DNA from: CAZEVY01 sp964515555
GTDB taxonomy: Bacteria > Acidobacteriota > Terriglobia > Bryobacterales > Bryobacteraceae
Assembly: GCA_964515555.1 (NCBI GenBank)
Contig: CAZEVY010000069.1
Span: 1-28,093 of the forward strand
Direction: 5' to 3'
DNA: 28,093 nucleotides
Position numbers and translations under genes: made by a program. Under the pieces are notes generated by a model, which did not search any database, had not been told where the DNA came from, and saw nothing but the letters and a program-made list of their open reading frames with translations. This document shows positions 26,150 to 28,093 of the stretch, one piece after another (the stretch's first letter is position 1; each line of letters begins with the position of its first letter).

Positions 26150-26943
26150 GCCTCGAGATTCTCCTGATGCTCGCGCTGGCGCAGTCGGCGCTGCCGCCGC
26201 AGTTGCGCGACATCGGCATCGACCAGAAGCTCGACGCCCAGGCGCCGCTCGATGTCGAGCTGATCGGCGAGAATGGCGCGCCGGCGCGGCTCAGCAGCTA
26301 CTTCCGCGGGCGGCCCGTGATTCTGGCGTTCGTGTATTACGAATGCCCGATGCTGTGCGGCATGCAGTTGAACGGGCTGCTGCGCGCCATGCGCGCCATG
26401 CCGCTCGAGGCCGGCAAGGACTACGACGTCGTCACCGTCAGCATCGACCCGCGGGAGACGCCCGCGCTGGCCGCGGCCAAGAAGCGCGACTACGTCGCGC
26501 AGTACCGCCGTCCGACCGGCGAGCGCGGCTGGCATTTTCTCACCGCCTCGCAATCGTCGATCGACCGCCTGACCGCCGCGGCGGGCTATCGCTACACCTT
26601 CGATCCGAAGACGAATCAGTACGTGCACGCCGCCGGCGTCATGGTGCTCACGCCCGAAGGCCGCTTCGCGCGCTACTTCTACGGCATCGAGTACTCGGCG
26701 CGCGACATGCGCTGGGGACTGGTGGAGGCGTCGAAGGGAAAGATCGGATCCGCCGTCGACGCGATTCTTCTCTACTGCTTCCATTACGACCCGGCGACGG
26801 GAAAGTACGGCCTGGCGATCCGCAACGTCATCCGCGCCTCGGGCGTGGCGACCATCGCCTGCCTGCTTGGATTCTGGGCGATCATGTTCCGCCAAAGGAG
26901 GAAACCGGTCCACGATGTGGCGCGGATTCCCACTGTTTCCTGA
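26146..26943 (+). CDS. sco: Sco1/SenC copper chaperone for oxidase assembly
   Basis: A 265-residue thioredoxin-fold protein of the Sco family, which helps insert copper into the CuA site of cytochrome oxidase. The copper-binding residues are present: CPMLC (Cys67, Cys71) and His161 in YVHAAGVMVL. The block VVTVSIDPRETPALAAAKK is characteristic. The N terminus is a signal-like segment (SLEILLMLALAQSALP), and a membrane helix near the C terminus (ASGVATIACLLGFWAIMF) may anchor it. The start is a GTG overlapping the preceding stop. The last 29 bases overlap coxB in another frame. Confidence 0.93.
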   Translation: MSLEILLMLALAQSALPPQLRDIGIDQKLDAQAPLDVELIGENGAPARLSSYFRGRPVILAFVYYECPMLCGMQLNGLLRAMRAMPLEAGKDYDVVTVSIDPRETPALAAAKKRDYVAQYRRPTGERGWHFLTASQSSIDRLTAAAGYRYTFDPKTNQYVHAAGVMVLTPEGRFARYFYGIEYSARDMRWGLVEASKGKIGSAVDAILLYCFHYDPATGKYGLAIRNVIRASGVATIACLLGFWAIMFRQRRKPVHDVARIPTVS

Positions 26944-27868
26944 GGCCGCCTCCACGATCGCCTCGAGCGTCGACGCGCTCTATCTGTTTCTCGTGGCGCT
27001 CAGCACGGTGCTCTCGGCCGGTATTTTTCTTGCGATTTTCTACTTCGCCCTGCGCTACCGCCGCCGCCATCCCGACGAGGTCCCCAAGCCGATTCACGGG
27101 TCGCTGAAGCTGGAGCTGTTCTGGTCGGTGACGCCCTTCCTGGTCTGCATGGTGATTTTCGTCTGGGGCACGACGCTGTATTTCCGCAACTACAATCCGC
27201 CGCCGGGGGCGATGGAGATCTTCGTCGTGGGCAAGCAGTGGATGTGGAAGATCCAGCATCCCGACGGCCAGCGCGAGATCAACGCGCTGCACATTCCGGT
27301 GGGCCGCCCGGTGAAGCTGACGCTGGCGACCGAGGACGTCATCCACAGCTTCTTCATTCCGGCGTTCCGCGTGAAGATGGACGCCATCCCCGGCCGTTAC
27401 ACGACCATGTGGTTCGAAGCGACCAAGACCGGCCAGTATCACCTGTTCTGCACCGAGTACTGCGGCAACCAACATTCGGGCATGATCGGCACGGTGTACG
27501 TACTCGATCCGCCGGAGTACGAGGCCTGGCTGAGCGGCGCCGAGCGCGGCAAGTCGATGTCGGAGGCCGGCGAGGAGCTGTTCCAGCGGCTGGGGTGCTT
27601 CAACTGCCATCGCGCCGACCTGCCGGGCCGCGGTCCGGTGCTCGAAGGCGTGTTCGGCAATCCGGTGCTGTTGCAGGACGGCCGCCGCGTGGTGGCCGAC
27701 GAGGCCTATCTGCGGGAGTCGATACTGAATCCCGGCGCCAAGATGGTCGCCGGCTACCGGACGCGCATGCCGACCTTTCAGGGACAGGTCAACGAGGAGC
27801 AGTTGATGCAGATCGTCGCCTACATCAAGGCGCTGCCGCCCAAGAAGAGGCTGGACACCGAACCATGA
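26915..27868 (+). CDS. coxB: cytochrome c oxidase subunit II with fused cytochrome c (caa3 type)
   Basis: A 317-residue subunit II. Two membrane helices (about residues 20-45 and 68-90) are followed by the CuA domain: His144 in VIHSFFIP, then Cys179, Cys183, His187 and Met190 in CTEYCGNQHSGM. The C-terminal domain is a cytochrome c with CFNCH (Cys228, Cys231, His232) and Met285 in RMPTFQGQ, the caa3 arrangement in which the oxidase carries its own electron donor. AAAGGAGG 13 bases upstream supports the ATG at 26915; the longer frame from 26867 would overlap sco further. Electrons from ACIII could pass directly to this heme. The stop overlaps the coxA start (ATGA). Confidence 0.96.
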   Translation: MWRGFPLFPEAASTIASSVDALYLFLVALSTVLSAGIFLAIFYFALRYRRRHPDEVPKPIHGSLKLELFWSVTPFLVCMVIFVWGTTLYFRNYNPPPGAMEIFVVGKQWMWKIQHPDGQREINALHIPVGRPVKLTLATEDVIHSFFIPAFRVKMDAIPGRYTTMWFEATKTGQYHLFCTEYCGNQHSGMIGTVYVLDPPEYEAWLSGAERGKSMSEAGEELFQRLGCFNCHRADLPGRGPVLEGVFGNPVLLQDGRRVVADEAYLRESILNPGAKMVAGYRTRMPTFQGQVNEEQLMQIVAYIKALPPKKRLDTEP

Positions 27869-28093
27869 CGCGCACGCACTATCTCAACGCCAACTACGGC
27901 CTCCGCTCGTGGCTGCTGACCACCGACCACAAGCGCATCGCGTTGCTCTACCTGGCGACCATCACGTTGTTCTTCTTTGTCGGGGGCGCCTTCGCCGTGC
28001 TGATCCGGTTGGAGCTGATCACTCCCCAGGGCGACCTCATGCAGCCCGATACCTACAACCGCATGTTCACCATGCACGGCATCATGATGATCT
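27865..28093 (+). CDS. coxA: cytochrome c oxidase subunit I, 5' end only
   Basis: The first 76 codons of subunit I; the gene runs off the right edge. The visible part has the sequence WLLTTDHKRIALLYLATITL at the start of helix I and YNRMFTMHGIMMI at the end. The His in the MHG motif is a ligand of the low-spin heme. The catalytic heme-copper center lies outside the window. The ATG at 27865 overlaps the coxB stop. Confidence 0.95.
   Translation, partial: MTRTHYLNANYGLRSWLLTTDHKRIALLYLATITLFFFVGGAFAVLIRLELITPQGDLMQPDTYNRMFTMHGIMMI

Overview
This is a gene-dense, very GC-rich bacterial window with no rRNA, tRNA, insertion sequence or CRISPR array that I can see. The content points to an Acidobacteriota genome, most likely the Solibacter/Bryobacter group. 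The reasons are the alternative complex III (ACIII) operon followed directly by a caa3-type cytochrome oxidase, two PQQ-type beta-propeller proteins, an hfq-hflX pair, and frequent four-base start/stop overlaps. The taxonomy is inference from gene content, not a search. No stretch longer than about 190 bases lacks a gene; the longest are 18389-18575 and 2352-2523, both between divergent genes.

Layout. Positions 1-2351 (minus strand): rpsT, a membrane-anchored PQQ-type propeller protein and an MNT/HepT nucleotidyltransferase-HEPN pair cut by the window edge. Positions 2524-4555 (plus): a small unknown protein, hfq and hflX. Positions 4579-5148 (minus): a DUF6883/DUF4926 pair in which the DUF6883 gene carries an amber stop and a frameshift while its partner is intact. 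Positions 5213-9818 (plus): a gliding-type ABC exporter made of an ATPase, a fused permease/GldG-like protein and a DUF4340 protein. Positions 9828-12959: a secreted unknown protein, a short-chain fatty acid transporter and a secreted lactonase-type propeller.

Positions 12956-16942 (minus) hold the most interesting system: a secreted PQQ-like propeller, a B12-binding radical SAM protein and an ATP-grasp enzyme. The apparent stop of the radical SAM gene is a UGA following a Cys codon. In-frame translation continues as Cys-Sec-Ala-Glu-Pro plus nine more residues. A perfect 8-bp hairpin with a GGU loop lies 20 nt past the UGA, where a bacterial SECIS element is expected. I therefore call it a selenoprotein of the CUAEP-tail radical SAM type; a routine annotation would truncate it at Cys448.

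Positions 17000-18388 (minus) encode an AAA ATPase of unknown role, divergent from the respiratory block. Positions 18576 to the end (plus) encode ActA (pentaheme cytochrome), ActB (molybdopterin-like/iron-sulfur), ActC, ActD, ActE, ActF, a small membrane protein, Sco, CoxB with a fused cytochrome c, and the start of CoxA. Nearly all junctions overlap by a few bases. Together they form a quinol:cytochrome c/caa3 electron transfer chain built as one unit. A 16-codon reading frame links actB to actC.
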